A stretch of DNA of 64,000 nt from Streptomyces sp. SAI-127 (GCF_029894425.1 NZ_JARXYJ010000001.1:4774001-4838000), one strand, 5' to 3'; positions 22,496-32,294 are shown, counted from the first letter of the stretch. The notes: a model not told the origin generated them from the sequence alone. Program-made: numbers and translations.

Positions 22496-22912
22496 CTAGT
22501 GCTGTGACCGCAAAGGTTCGCCGGGTTGCCTGGCAGGATCTCCCCATGCTTGATGAGAAGCTCGACGCGCTTGCGCAGATGATGGCAGAGCACATGGTCA
22601 GGCCGTTCCCGCCCGGCTTCCGCGGCCTGGACATCGAGGGCCGGGACATGGTGATGCTCGACTCGGACGCCTATGCCTACGCCGCCTGCGTACACGAAGA
22701 CCTGCTCAGCGAACAGGCCCACGCACGACTGACGCGGCTGACGTCGGCGTTCGGGGAGGTCCTTCCGGCGATCGACGACGAGTACGCGGCCAAGTACTAC
22801 ACGCATCTGCACAACATGGTCGTGCTGTCTGCCGAGATCGAGAGCCAGCGCAAGAAGTCGTCCCCGCCAGGAGTGCAGCAAACCAGGTGAACCTTTGCGG
22901 TCAGAGCACTAG
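22496..22912. mobile_element. 409-bp cassette with terminal inverted repeats and CTAG target duplication
   Basis: The left end TGCTGTGACCGCAAAGGTTC (22500-22519) and the right end at 22889-22908 are inverted repeats matching at 19 of 20 bases, with weaker pairing continuing about 15 bp inward. Each end abuts CTAG (22496-22499 and 22909-22912), read as a 4-bp target duplication inside an original CGCTAGCG. No transposase is encoded; one 114-codon gene fills the inside. The ends and CTAG duplication resemble those of IS5-type elements, so it is probably mobilised in trans. Confidence 0.8.
22546..22890 (+). CDS. Passenger gene of the inverted-repeat cassette, unrecognised
   Basis: This 114-residue protein starts at an ATG with AGGA about 10 bases upstream, 26 bp inside the left repeat, and its TGA overlaps the first bases of the right repeat. 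The sequence is acidic and helical, with balanced composition: LDALAQMMAEHMVRPFPPGFRGLDIEG, DSDAYAYAACVHEDLLSEQAHARLTRLTSAFGEVL, DEYAAKYYTHLHNMVVLSAEIESQRKK. There is no transposase signature, zinc motif or membrane segment. I do not recognise the family. Exact fit between the two repeats implies that the gene travels with the cassette. Confidence 0.75.
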   Translation: MLDEKLDALAQMMAEHMVRPFPPGFRGLDIEGRDMVMLDSDAYAYAACVHEDLLSEQAHARLTRLTSAFGEVLPAIDDEYAAKYYTHLHNMVVLSAEIESQRKKSSPPGVQQTR

Positions 22913-25900
22913 CGCCCCCGACGTCGGCCGCGCTCGTCCCCGTACTCGTCGTCATGTGGCCCGAGCAGCTCGTCGGCGAGCGTGGGCAGATCGTCCAACG
23001 GCGTCTCCTCGGCCCAGTCCGACCGCGCCCTCCGCCGAGGCGTCCCCGTCTCGTCGACCTGCGGCAGCTCCCGCGTCCGCTCCTCGTCGCGGAAGTACCC
23101 CGGAGGCACCCGATCCGAGGGCCCGTCCCCCGTCACAGGAGGCAGCACAGCCGTCTCGTCCGCCGCACCCGGAGGCACCGGCGGCAGCACCGCGGTCTCG
23201 TCGGCCGCACCCGAAGGCACCGGCGGCAGCACCGCCGTCTCATCCGCCGCCCCCGGAGGCACCGGCGGCTGAGGCAGCTCGGCCGTCACGTCGGAGTCGG
23301 AGGCGGAGCCATCGGAAGCCTCACCTGCGGACGCATCCTCGTCGTCCTTCTCCATGGACACCCGGGGCAGCACAGCCGTCTCGTCCACCGGCCCGCCCGA
23401 CGCGTTCGTCGGCGTCACCACAGGCGTGGGCACGGTCGCCGCGTCCATCCCCGCCGCGGGAGCGGCGGCCTTCTTGGGCCCCGCCTCCGCCGCCGCGGCC
23501 GCCGACTCGGCGAGCCGCCTGGCCTCCTCCGCCCGCAGCAATGCCTCCTCGGCCTTGCGCTGCTTCTCCAGCCGCCGCTCCTCGGCCTCGGCACGCAGTC
23601 GCGCCTCCTCCTCGGCCCGCTTGCGGGCGGCCTCTTCCTGGGCCTTGCGCCGTGCCTCTTCCTCGGCGCGCGCCTTCTCCTCGGCGAGAAGGCGTACCCG
23701 CTCCTCCTCTGCCCGCCTGCGCGCTTCCTCGGCCCGCAGCCGGGCTTCCTCCGCCTGCCGCTCGGCCTCGCGTCGCTGGGCCTCCTCCAGCTCGCGCCGC
23801 TTGCGCTCCTCCTCCTCGGCCTTCAGCCGGGCCAGCTGCTCCTGGCGCTCACGCTCCAGGCGCTCCTCCTCGGCCTTGCGCGCGGCCTCTTCCTCGGCCT
23901 TGCGGCGCGCTTCCTCCTCGGCCTTGCGCCGGGCCTCTTCCTGCTCCCGGATCTCCTGCTCGGACAGCGGCAGCATCTGGTCGAGCCGATGCCGTACGAC
24001 GGTGGTGACGGCCTCGGGTTCCTGCCCCGCGTCCACGACCAGGTACCGCCCGGCGTCGGCGGCGGCCAGCGTGAGGAATCCGGACCGCACGCGCGCGTGG
24101 AACTCCGCCGGCTCCGACTCCAGCCGGTCCGGCGCCTCGGTGAACCGCTCACGGGCGATCTCCGGGGACACATCCAGCAGGACGGTCAGATGAGGCACCA
24201 GACCGTCCGTCGCCCAGCGGTTGATGCGGGCGATCTCCGTCGGGGACAGGTCGCGCCCGGCGCCCTGGTAAGCCACGGAGGAGTCGATGTACCGGTCGGA
24301 GATCACGACCGCACCGCGCTCCAGTGCGGGCCTGACCACGGTGTCCACGTGCTCCGCGCGGTCCGCCGCGTACAGCAGCGCCTCCGCCCGGTGCGAGAGC
24401 CCGGCGCTCGACACGTCCAGCAGGATCGACCGCAGCCGCTTGCCCACCGGGGTCGCCCCCGGCTCGCGTGTCACCACGACCTCGTGGCCCTTGGCCCGGA
24501 TCCACTCGGCGAGCGCCTCGGCCTGGGTGGACTTCCCGGCCCCGTCGCCGCCCTCGAGCGCGATGAAGAAGCCATTGTCGGCGGGCACGGTCACCGGGTC
24601 GTCGCCGCCGAGCAGCGCGTCCCGCAGGTCGTGCCGCAGGGGGACGCCGGACCGGTCGTCGACCTTGGCCAGCACCAGCGCGGCGACCGGCAGCAGGAGC
24701 GCGCCGACCAGCATCAGGGTGAACGCGGCACCGCCGTGCGCGAACACGAACTTGCCGTTCACCAGCCGGTGCGGACCGATCGCCGCGGCCACCACGGGGG
24801 CGACGAGCGCGCCGAGCGCCACGCCGACCCGCACGACCGCGTGCAGATGCTCGGTGGTCCGCGCCCGCCGGTACTCCTCGGTCTCCTGGTCGAGCAGGGT
24901 GTGCCCGGTGTTGGCGGCCACACCCGCGCCGACACCGGCCAGCGCGTCGATCAGCAGCACGGTGGTGACGTCCGGGACGAGCCCGGCGGCCAGCAGGGCG
25001 ATGCCGGTGAAGGCGATCGCCAGCGCGAGCAGCCGGCGCCGCGACAGCGAGACCAGCACCTTGGGTGCCGTACGGACACCGACCACGACACCGCCGGTCA
25101 GCGCGGCCACCATCAGGCCGTACATCACCGGGCCGCCGCCCAGGTCCTTGGCGTGCAGCACGGCGACGGCCACGGCGGCCGCGATCGCTCCGGCTACGGC
25201 CACGCAGGCCGCCACCAGCAGCGGAATCGCGCCGGTACGGCCCTTGTCGACGCCGGTGCCCGTCTTGGGCCGGCGCAGCCCCTCCAGCGGCGAACGCGCG
25301 CGCGGGGTGCGTGTGCCGGGCAGTTCCAGGAAGGTCAGCACGGACAGGGACGCGGCGAACAGACCTGCCGCGACGTACGAGGCGAGGGCCGCCTGGTGCT
25401 GGCCGAACCAGTCGAGGCCGGAGCCCAGCAGGTTGTTGAGCAGGCCTGCGGCGACGAGCGCGGCACCGGCCAGCGGGATCGCCAGGAAGGTCGTCCGCAG
25501 CGACAGGCGGCGCAGTGCGTCCAGGTGGTCGGGCAGCGGTCGTACCGTCGCCCCCTCCGGGGGAGGTTCCGGCAGCAGGGCGGGCGCCGCGCTCTCGCGG
25601 CACACGGTCCAGAAGCGCTCGGCGACCCCGGTCACGAAGGCGGTCACCAGGAGCATCGCGAGGGCGTTGTCCGGCGTCCAGTCGATCCACAGCGGCGCGA
25701 CGATGAACAGGGCGAGCCTGACTCCGTCCGCGCCGACCATGGTCCAGCGGCGGTCGAGCGGCCCCTCGTGCGAAGTGAGCGAGGTCAGCGGGCCGAGCAG
25801 GACGGCGCCGAAGAGCAGCGTCGCCAGGATGCGCGTACCGAAGACGGTCGCCACTGCGAACGCCACGCCCCGGTAGCCGCCGCCGAACGAGCCCTGGGCG

Positions 25901-26097
25901 ATGGCCGCCTGAAGGGCCAGCAGCACCAGCACCAGGAGTGCGAGGGTGTCGCCGATCCCGCCGACGAGCTGGGCGCTCCACAGGCGTTTGAGCTGGGGCC
26001 TGCGCAGCAGGGCGCGGACGGCGCGCTCGCGGGAGTCCGCGACCAGGGCGTCGTCGGGGGCCGGGTCAAGGGCCGTTGGCTGCTGGGCACGGGTCAT
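22909..26097 (-). CDS. tmk: Thymidylate kinase fused to an MFS-type membrane domain
   Basis: This is a 1062-residue, three-part protein known from Streptomyces. Residues 40-480 are a transporter-like membrane domain of about 12 helices. Residues 508-710 are dTMP kinase with P-loop GGDGAGKST (516-524), TREPG, SDRYIDSS (600-607) and the lid region GRDL. Residues 712-880 are an uninterrupted Glu/Arg/Ala/Lys coiled coil. The tail is acidic and proline-rich, with three DETAVLPPV repeats. The kinase converts dTMP to dTDP for DNA synthesis; the role of the membrane part is unknown. The TAG stop lies within the CTAG at the cassette border and would be unchanged without the insertion. Confidence 0.92.
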   Translation of the reverse strand: MTRAQQPTALDPAPDDALVADSRERAVRALLRRPQLKRLWSAQLVGGIGDTLALLVLVLLALQAAIAQGSFGGGYRGVAFAVATVFGTRILATLLFGAVLLGPLTSLTSHEGPLDRRWTMVGADGVRLALFIVAPLWIDWTPDNALAMLLVTAFVTGVAERFWTVCRESAAPALLPEPPPEGATVRPLPDHLDALRRLSLRTTFLAIPLAGAALVAAGLLNNLLGSGLDWFGQHQAALASYVAAGLFAASLSVLTFLELPGTRTPRARSPLEGLRRPKTGTGVDKGRTGAIPLLVAACVAVAGAIAAAVAVAVLHAKDLGGGPVMYGLMVAALTGGVVVGVRTAPKVLVSLSRRRLLALAIAFTGIALLAAGLVPDVTTVLLIDALAGVGAGVAANTGHTLLDQETEEYRRARTTEHLHAVVRVGVALGALVAPVVAAAIGPHRLVNGKFVFAHGGAAFTLMLVGALLLPVAALVLAKVDDRSGVPLRHDLRDALLGGDDPVTVPADNGFFIALEGGDGAGKSTQAEALAEWIRAKGHEVVVTREPGATPVGKRLRSILLDVSSAGLSHRAEALLYAADRAEHVDTVVRPALERGAVVISDRYIDSSVAYQGAGRDLSPTEIARINRWATDGLVPHLTVLLDVSPEIARERFTEAPDRLESEPAEFHARVRSGFLTLAAADAGRYLVVDAGQEPEAVTTVVRHRLDQMLPLSEQEIREQEEARRKAEEEARRKAEEEAARKAEEERLERERQEQLARLKAEEEERKRRELEEAQRREAERQAEEARLRAEEARRRAEEERVRLLAEEKARAEEEARRKAQEEAARKRAEEEARLRAEAEERRLEKQRKAEEALLRAEEARRLAESAAAAAEAGPKKAAAPAAGMDAATVPTPVVTPTNASGGPVDETAVLPRVSMEKDDEDASAGEASDGSASDSDVTAELPQPPVPPGAADETAVLPPVPSGAADETAVLPPVPPGAADETAVLPPVTGDGPSDRVPPGYFRDEERTRELPQVDETGTPRRRARSDWAEETPLDDLPTLADELLGPHDDEYGDERGRRRGR

Positions 26098-26152
26098 GCA
26101 TTCAGCCTATCGGGAGCCACCGACAGCCCGGGGAGCGCGTCCGCAGGTGCGC

Positions 26153-26183
26153 ACGCCCCGACACCAAAGTGATGCCGGGGCGT
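26153..26183 (-). terminator. Terminator of topA
   Basis: On the minus strand ACGCCCCGGCATCA and its imperfect partner TGGTGTCGGGGCGT form a GC-rich stem around CTT, about 50 bp after the topA stop and before the tmk start. Confidence 0.7.
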
Positions 26184-26234
26184 TCGCATTGCGAAGCCTC
26201 AGTGGAGGATTCGGGCCCGAAAACAGGGCCGGAC

Positions 26235-29054
26235 TCAGTCCTCGGACGCCGTTTTGGAAGCTGTCGCCTTCTTGGCGGTGGTCTTCTTCGCTGTCGTCTT
26301 CTTCGCGGCCGTGGTCGTCTTCTTCGCCGCGGTCTTGGCGGGCGTCGCCTTCTTGGCCGGGGCCTTCTTGGCGGGCGCCTTCTTGGCCGTCTTCTTGGCG
26401 GGCGTCTTGGCCCGCTTCTCGGCGAGCAGTTCGAAACCGCGCTCCGGGGTGATCTCCTCGACGCTGTCGCCGGAGCGCAGGGTCGCGTTGGTCTCCCCGT
26501 CGGTCACGTACGGTCCGAAGCGGCCGTCCTTGACCACGACCGGCTTCTCGCTGACCGGGTCGGTGCCCAGCTCCTTCAGCGGCGGCTTGGCGGCGGCCCG
26601 GCCGCGCTGCTTGGGCTGGGCGTAGATCGCCAGCGCCTCTTCGAGGGTGATCGTGAAGAGCTGGTCCTCGGTCTGCAGCGAGCGCGAGTCCGTGCCCTTC
26701 TTCAGATACGGCCCATAGCGGCCGTTCTGCGCGGTGATCTCCTGGCCCTCCGCGTCGGCGCCCACGACCCGCGGCAGCGACATCAGCTTGAGCGCGTCCT
26801 CGAGCGTCACCGTGTCCAGGGACATCGACTTGAACAGCGAGGCCGTACGCGGCTTCACGGCGTTCTTGCCGGTCTTCGGGGTGCCCTCGGGGAGCACCTC
26901 GGTGACGTACGGGCCGTAGCGGCCGTCGCGGGCGATGATCTGATGACCCGTCACCGGGTCGGCACCGAGCTCGAAGTCACCGCTCGGCTTGGCGAGCAGC
27001 TCCTCCGCGAGCTCCACGGACAGCTCGTCGGGCGCCAGGTCCTCGGGCACGTCCGCCCGCTGGTGGTTCTCGGAGTCCTTCTCGCCGCGCTCGATGTACG
27101 GGCCGTAGCGGCCGACCCTGAGCACGATGTCGTTGCCCACCGGGAAGGACGACACCTCGCGCGCGTCGATCGCGCCCAGGTCGGTCACCAGCTCCTTGAG
27201 ACCGCCGAGGTGGTCCCCGTCGCCGTTGCCGGCGTCGGCCGCGCCGCCCGCGGCTGCGCCCTCGCCGAAGTAGAAGCGCCTCAGCCATGGCACGGACTGC
27301 GCCTGACCGGCCGCGATGCGGTCGAGGTCGTCCTCCATCCGGGCGGTGAAGTCGTAGTCGACGAGCCTGCCGAAGTGCTTCTCCAGGAGATTGACCACGG
27401 CGAAGGACAGGAAGGACGGCACCAGTGCCGTGCCCTTCTTGAAGACATAGCCGCGGTCGAGGATCGTGCCGATGATCGACGCGTATGTCGACGGGCGGCC
27501 GATCTCGCGCTCCTCGAGCTCCTTGACCAGGCTGGCCTCGGTGTAGCGGGCCGGGGGCTTGGTGGCGTGCCCGTCGACCGTGATCTCCTCGGCGCTCAGG
27601 GCGTCGCCCTCGGCGACCTGGGGCAGCCTGCGCTCGCGGTCGTCCAGCTCGGCGTTCGGGTCGTCGGCGCCTTCGACGTAGGCCTTGAGGAAGCCGTGGA
27701 AGGTGATCGTCTTGCCGGAGGCGCTGAACTCGACGTCCCGCCCGTCGGCGGCGGTGCCACCGATCTTCACGGTCACGCTGTTGCCGGTCGCGTCCTTCAT
27801 CTGCGAGGCGACCGTGCGCTTCCAGATCAACTCGTAGAGCTTGAACTGGTCGCCGGTCAGACCGGTCTCGGCGGGCGTACGGAAACGATCACCCGAGGGG
27901 CGGATCGCCTCGTGCGCCTCCTGCGCGTTCTTGACCTTCCCGGCGTAGGTGCGCGGGGACGACGGCAGGTAGTCGGCGCCGTACAACTGCGTGACCTGGG
28001 CGCGGGCCGCGGTGATGGCGGTGTCGCTCAGGGTTGTGGAGTCCGTACGCATATAAGTGATGAAGCCGTTCTCGTACAGCTTCTGGGCCACCTGCATGGT
28101 CGCCTTCGCGCCGAAGCCGAGCTTGCGCGAGGCCTCCTGCTGGAGGGTCGTCGTACGGAACGGGGCGTACGGCGAGCGGCGGTACGGCTTGGACTCGACC
28201 GAGCGGACCGCGAACCGCGTCTGGTCCAGGGCCGCGGCCAGGGCGCGGGCGTTCGCCTCGTCGAGGTGAAGGGTGTTCGCGCTCTTCAGTTGTCCCACGG
28301 AGTCGAAGTCGCGGCCCTGCGCGACCCGCCTGCCGTCGACGGTTTGGAGGCGGGCGACCAGCGACGACGGGTCCGAGGAGTCCCCCGCGCGGCCGGTCGC
28401 GAAGGTGCCCGTCAGGTCCCAGTACTCGGCAGAACGAAACGCGATGCGCTCGCGTTCCCGCTCCACCACGAGCCGGGTCGCGACCGACTGGACACGGCCG
28501 GCCGACAGGCGCGGCATGACCTTCTTCCACAGGACCGGCGAGACCTCGTAGCCGTAGAGGCGGTCGAGGATGCGGCGGGTCTCCTGTGCGTCGACCAGCT
28601 TCTGGTTCAGCTCGCGCGGGTTGGCGACGGCAGCCTGGATCGCGGCCTTGGTGATCTCGTGGAAGACCATCCGCTTGACCGGGACCTTGGGCTTGAGCAC
28701 CTCCTGGAGGTGCCAGGCGATCGCCTCGCCCTCGCGGTCCTCATCGGTGGCGAGGAAGAGCTCGTCGGAGTCCTTCAGTAGATCCTTGAGCTTCTTGACC
28801 TGGGCCCGCTTGTCGGCGTTGACGACATAGATCGGCGCGAAGTCGTGCTCGACGTCCACGCCGAGGCGGCGGACCTCTCCGGTGTACTTCTCCGGCACTT
28901 CCGCGGCGCCGTTGGGGAGGTCGCGGATGTGCCCGACGCTCGCCTCGACGACGTATCCGGGGCCGAGATAGCCCTTGATCGTCTTCGCCTTGGCAGGCGA
29001 CTCGACGATGACGAGTCGGCGGCCGCCCTTTGCGGTCTCGCTGGTCGGGGACAA
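26235..29054 (-). CDS. topA: DNA topoisomerase I
   Basis: This 939-residue protein begins with a TTG start preceded by GGAGAGAAGA. The Toprim domain is at the front (LVIVESPAKAKTIKGYLG, ATDEDREGEAIAWHL). The catalytic domain has LSAGRVQSVATRLVVERERE and the active-site tyrosine in YMRTDST. The C-terminal half has repeated topo C-terminal modules (GRYGPY motifs, four or more). It ends in a lysine/alanine-rich tail built from KKxPAKK and KKTTAKK units, as in other actinobacterial TopA proteins, where it increases processivity. The enzyme relaxes negative supercoils behind transcription and replication. Confidence 0.96.
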   Translation of the reverse strand: MSPTSETAKGGRRLVIVESPAKAKTIKGYLGPGYVVEASVGHIRDLPNGAAEVPEKYTGEVRRLGVDVEHDFAPIYVVNADKRAQVKKLKDLLKDSDELFLATDEDREGEAIAWHLQEVLKPKVPVKRMVFHEITKAAIQAAVANPRELNQKLVDAQETRRILDRLYGYEVSPVLWKKVMPRLSAGRVQSVATRLVVERERERIAFRSAEYWDLTGTFATGRAGDSSDPSSLVARLQTVDGRRVAQGRDFDSVGQLKSANTLHLDEANARALAAALDQTRFAVRSVESKPYRRSPYAPFRTTTLQQEASRKLGFGAKATMQVAQKLYENGFITYMRTDSTTLSDTAITAARAQVTQLYGADYLPSSPRTYAGKVKNAQEAHEAIRPSGDRFRTPAETGLTGDQFKLYELIWKRTVASQMKDATGNSVTVKIGGTAADGRDVEFSASGKTITFHGFLKAYVEGADDPNAELDDRERRLPQVAEGDALSAEEITVDGHATKPPARYTEASLVKELEEREIGRPSTYASIIGTILDRGYVFKKGTALVPSFLSFAVVNLLEKHFGRLVDYDFTARMEDDLDRIAAGQAQSVPWLRRFYFGEGAAAGGAADAGNGDGDHLGGLKELVTDLGAIDAREVSSFPVGNDIVLRVGRYGPYIERGEKDSENHQRADVPEDLAPDELSVELAEELLAKPSGDFELGADPVTGHQIIARDGRYGPYVTEVLPEGTPKTGKNAVKPRTASLFKSMSLDTVTLEDALKLMSLPRVVGADAEGQEITAQNGRYGPYLKKGTDSRSLQTEDQLFTITLEEALAIYAQPKQRGRAAAKPPLKELGTDPVSEKPVVVKDGRFGPYVTDGETNATLRSGDSVEEITPERGFELLAEKRAKTPAKKTAKKAPAKKAPAKKATPAKTAAKKTTTAAKKTTAKKTTAKKATASKTASED

Positions 29055-29312
29055 CTTCGCTCTTCTCTCCGGTCGACACTGGGGTCTCCCCAGGCCTTGG
29101 TTCCCGGGGTCGGGTCATGCTGACGCTGCGGAGTGTGACGGTACATCCCGCCCCCGTGTCAAACGGGAAAAGCCCGCAACGGCCACTCGAACGGTAACCC
29201 GACTACCGCCATTCCTGCCGCCTCGAGTGCCCACCGGCCTTTTCGAGCTCATCCGGAGGGTGATCTCCCCATTACCGGTCGACCCGCTCGCACAGACGTC
29301 CCGGGAGCCGTC

Positions 29313-29510
29313 CTAGAGACGGGTGAAGCACCATGCGGCGAGGGCCAGCGTGATGAGCGCGGCGAGGGTCGCGACGGTCGCGGATGCGACGGGACTCACA
29401 CCGTGGGCGACGGGTTCGCGATGGCACACCCGGGCCGCGGTCCACACCAGCAGCCCTCCTCCGAACAGGGCGAACATCATTCCCGCGAAGATCGCCGGTC
29501 CGCTCTCCAT
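29313..29510 (-). CDS. Small membrane protein, two helices
   Basis: This 65-residue protein starts at an ATG preceded by GGGGAG; the longer upstream frame is disordered and lacks a ribosome site. Two hydrophobic helices (AIFAGMMFALFGGGLLVWTAA and ASATVATLAALITLALAAWC) flank a short polar loop (RVCHREPVAHGVSP). Function is unknown. It lies upstream of topA in the same orientation but about 260 bp away, so it is probably transcribed separately. Confidence 0.7.
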   Translation of the reverse strand: MESGPAIFAGMMFALFGGGLLVWTAARVCHREPVAHGVSPVASATVATLAALITLALAAWCFTRL

Positions 29511-29789
29511 GGCTCCCCGTGCCCCTTTTCTCCTGCCCGCGCGTGCACCTTCGATGGAGACTGGCACGCGCGGGCGGCGGACAGACGAACCCCGGGTGAA
29601 CGCCGCACCGACACGACCGCGGACTCCCCCGACCGGCCCCCGGCCGACCGCCCGATCGCCACTCCGGCCGTCCCGGTCGGCCACGGAACCCGTCCGGTTC
29701 TCGTCCGGCCGGTTCACGCTCGCTTCTCACCCGAATCCCGCGCTTCCCCGAGGGGGCACGACCGGATTCCGCGCGGAAACCGACCGGAT

Positions 29790-32294
29790 TCAGACCGCGC
29801 CGGGCGGGGGTATCTTCCCGCTCGACTTCTTGTTGTCGGTCAGGCTGACCGTGCACACGATCTTGTTGAATCCCTTCTTCCAGTCGTCCTCGTCGGCCAC
29901 CCAGCCGTACACGAGACGCTCCTGGTCAGGCGCCCAGCTCGACTCGAATTTGTTGCCGCACAACTTGGTCGCGTTGTCGGTGCCCTTCTTGTAACCCATT
30001 CCGGCCGGGGCCTGAACAGTGCCGATCACCTGGTCGGTGTGGGCTTTCGAGCAGTCGGTGAGCGGAGCCTTGTAGCCGTCGTCGAGCTGCTGGTAGACCC
30101 AGCAGTCGCCGACGCTCATCTGTCCCACCCACAAGTCGGTGCCCAGGTCCCGGAAGCGGCCCACCTCACCGCCTATCGCGGCATGGCGGCCGAGTACGAG
30201 ACATGCCGTACCGCTGCCCGCCGCACCGAAGCCCTCCTCGGTCGGCAGAACGGCGTACCCGGCCGCGTCCGGCAGCGCGTCCACGACGGCCCTGCTCAGG
30301 TTCGCGCAGCGTTTCGCGCCCTGGGCCCTGGCGTCGGCGAAGTCGGCGGCCGTGTCGACGGCCACCACCTGGCCGTCCGGCCAGTCGTCCGCGCAGTCCA
30401 CGACCCCCAGGTTCGGCGCCGACTTGAACGGCGTCCCCGACCAGACCGCCTGCACGCAGTCCCCGGTCTCCAGGGGCTCGTCGAACCCGACCACCTCGCC
30501 GTACGGCAGCACGGGCCCGGTGGGCGACGCTCCCTGTGACGAACGGGCGCTCGTGCTCGGCGAGGACTTGGTCGCCGTGTCCTTCTTGCCGTCGTCCCCG
30601 GTCAGCGACATGACTCCCCACGCACCGCCCGCGACGACGAGGAGAACACCGACGACGAGAGCGACGAGAGCGAGGCGTTTCCTGGCGCCGGGACGCGGCG
30701 GCGGGGGTGGGGCCGGCGAGAACGGCGCCTGGCCTCCGGGTCCGCCAGGACCGACGGGTCCGCCGAAGGCGGTGGGTGCGCCGGCGACGGTGGGGCTGCC
30801 GTGCGCACCCGGGCCGCCGTATCCGGCGGGCGTCCCGCTCCCGTACGGCTGCGCGGAGCCACCGCCCGAATACGGTGCCGAACCTCCACCGCCGTAGGGG
30901 GAGCCCGGACGACCGTTGCCGTACGGGGAGCTTGGGCCACGGCCGCCGTACGGGGAGCTTGGGCCACCGCCGCCGTACGGTGGCGAGGAGCCCTCGCTCG
31001 CATACGGCCCCGCATTGGCTTCGCCACGCGCGTACGGATCCGCCGAAGCCTCACCCCGCACATGTTGCCCGGCCGAGCCCTCGCCGCCTGCATACGGCGA
31101 ACCCGCCCCCTGCGCATAGGGGTTGCCCGGTTCCGGCGCTTGCCCTGCCGCGGGCGGCCATGCGCTGTACGGCGGCGCCGAGCCGGGTGTCACCGCCGGT
31201 GTGGCCGGTTCCCCGGGGCCGGGGGGCGTGTCGGCCGCACCTGCTCCAGCAGGGGTCGCGTCGGCCGGGCCACCGCCATCGGCCGCGCCCACCGGAGTGT
31301 GCGGCGTCTGTGGAGTCCCCGGTGTCTGCGGAGTACCCGGCGCCGGCCCCCAGCCACCGCCAGGCGGCCCGAACCCTCCCGCCGAGAAGCCGTACCCCGG
31401 CCCCGCCGCACCCCCGGCGCCCCAGCCCCCCTGCAAGACCCGCTCCAGCCCCCGCTTCACCGTCTCCGGCGAGAACCTGCGCACGGGGTCCTTGACCAGC
31501 AACCCCAGCAGCACCGGCGTGAGTTCACCGGCCCGGGCGGGCGGGGTGGGATCCTCGCCCAGCAGGGCCGTCAGCGTGGCGAACTCGCCGTGGCGGTCGA
31601 AGGGGCCGCGGCCCTCGACAGTGGCGTACAGCGTGGCGCCCAGGGAGAACAGGTCGGCGGCCGGGGTGGGCGGTTCGCCCCGGGCGCGCTCCGGCGCGAG
31701 ATAGCCCGGGGTGCCGAGGATGCCCGCGGTCGCGGTGAGACGGGGCTCGCGGGACTCGGGCTGGAGGGCGATGCCGTAGTCGGTGAGCAGCACGCGCGCG
31801 TGGGGGTCGCCCGAAGCGTCCGGCGCCAGAAGGATGTTGGCCGGTTTCACATCCCTGTGGAGGATGCCGACGCGGTGTCCCGCGGTGAGGGCGTCGAGGA
31901 CGGCGAGGCCGATGCGGGCCGCCTGCTCGGGCGACAGCGGCCCCGAACGCCGTACGACCGCCTGGAGGTCGACCGCGTCCGGCACGTACTCCATGACGAT
32001 CCACGGCAGCCCCTCGTGGACCACCACATCGTGCACCGTCGCCACATGGGGATGGCCGCGCAGCCGGGCCGCGTGCCGGGCCTCGCTGCGGGCCCGGGCA
32101 ATGCGCTGTGCCGTCTCGCCCGCGTCCATCGGCGCGTCCGGAAGCGCGATCTCCTTCATCGCGACCTCGCAGGCCAGCTCGTCGTCGTACGCCAGCCAGA
32201 CACGGCCCATGCCGCCCGCGCCGAGCGTCCGCAGCAGCCGGTACCGGCCGTTGATGGTCCTGCCTTCACCCTGATCCGGCGTCTCCCCCGCCAT
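29790..32294 (-). CDS. Membrane Ser/Thr protein kinase (Hanks type, PknB-like)
   Basis: This 834-residue protein starts at an ATG with GGGAGG seven bases upstream. The kinase domain (about 13-275) has the glycine-rich loop LGAGGMGRV (24-32), Lys47 (VAMKEI), catalytic HRDVKPANIL, metal-binding DYG where most kinases have DFG, and APE in YLAPERARG. A linker of about 250 residues is rich in Pro, Gly and Tyr, with YARGEA and SSPYGGG repeats. A single membrane helix (LALVALVVGVLLVVAGGAWGV) leads to an extracellular domain with six or so cysteines resembling septum-formation-type sensor domains. It should phosphorylate cytosolic targets in response to an external cue. Confidence 0.92.
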   Translation of the reverse strand: MAGETPDQGEGRTINGRYRLLRTLGAGGMGRVWLAYDDELACEVAMKEIALPDAPMDAGETAQRIARARSEARHAARLRGHPHVATVHDVVVHEGLPWIVMEYVPDAVDLQAVVRRSGPLSPEQAARIGLAVLDALTAGHRVGILHRDVKPANILLAPDASGDPHARVLLTDYGIALQPESREPRLTATAGILGTPGYLAPERARGEPPTPAADLFSLGATLYATVEGRGPFDRHGEFATLTALLGEDPTPPARAGELTPVLLGLLVKDPVRRFSPETVKRGLERVLQGGWGAGGAAGPGYGFSAGGFGPPGGGWGPAPGTPQTPGTPQTPHTPVGAADGGGPADATPAGAGAADTPPGPGEPATPAVTPGSAPPYSAWPPAAGQAPEPGNPYAQGAGSPYAGGEGSAGQHVRGEASADPYARGEANAGPYASEGSSPPYGGGGPSSPYGGRGPSSPYGNGRPGSPYGGGGSAPYSGGGSAQPYGSGTPAGYGGPGAHGSPTVAGAPTAFGGPVGPGGPGGQAPFSPAPPPPPRPGARKRLALVALVVGVLLVVAGGAWGVMSLTGDDGKKDTATKSSPSTSARSSQGASPTGPVLPYGEVVGFDEPLETGDCVQAVWSGTPFKSAPNLGVVDCADDWPDGQVVAVDTAADFADARAQGAKRCANLSRAVVDALPDAAGYAVLPTEEGFGAAGSGTACLVLGRHAAIGGEVGRFRDLGTDLWVGQMSVGDCWVYQQLDDGYKAPLTDCSKAHTDQVIGTVQAPAGMGYKKGTDNATKLCGNKFESSWAPDQERLVYGWVADEDDWKKGFNKIVCTVSLTDNKKSSGKIPPPGAV

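Noticed and set aside
22954..26172. 1072-codon plus-strand open frame
   Set aside because: Shadow of the tmk fusion gene; the translation is low-complexity Arg/Gly/Gln sequence.
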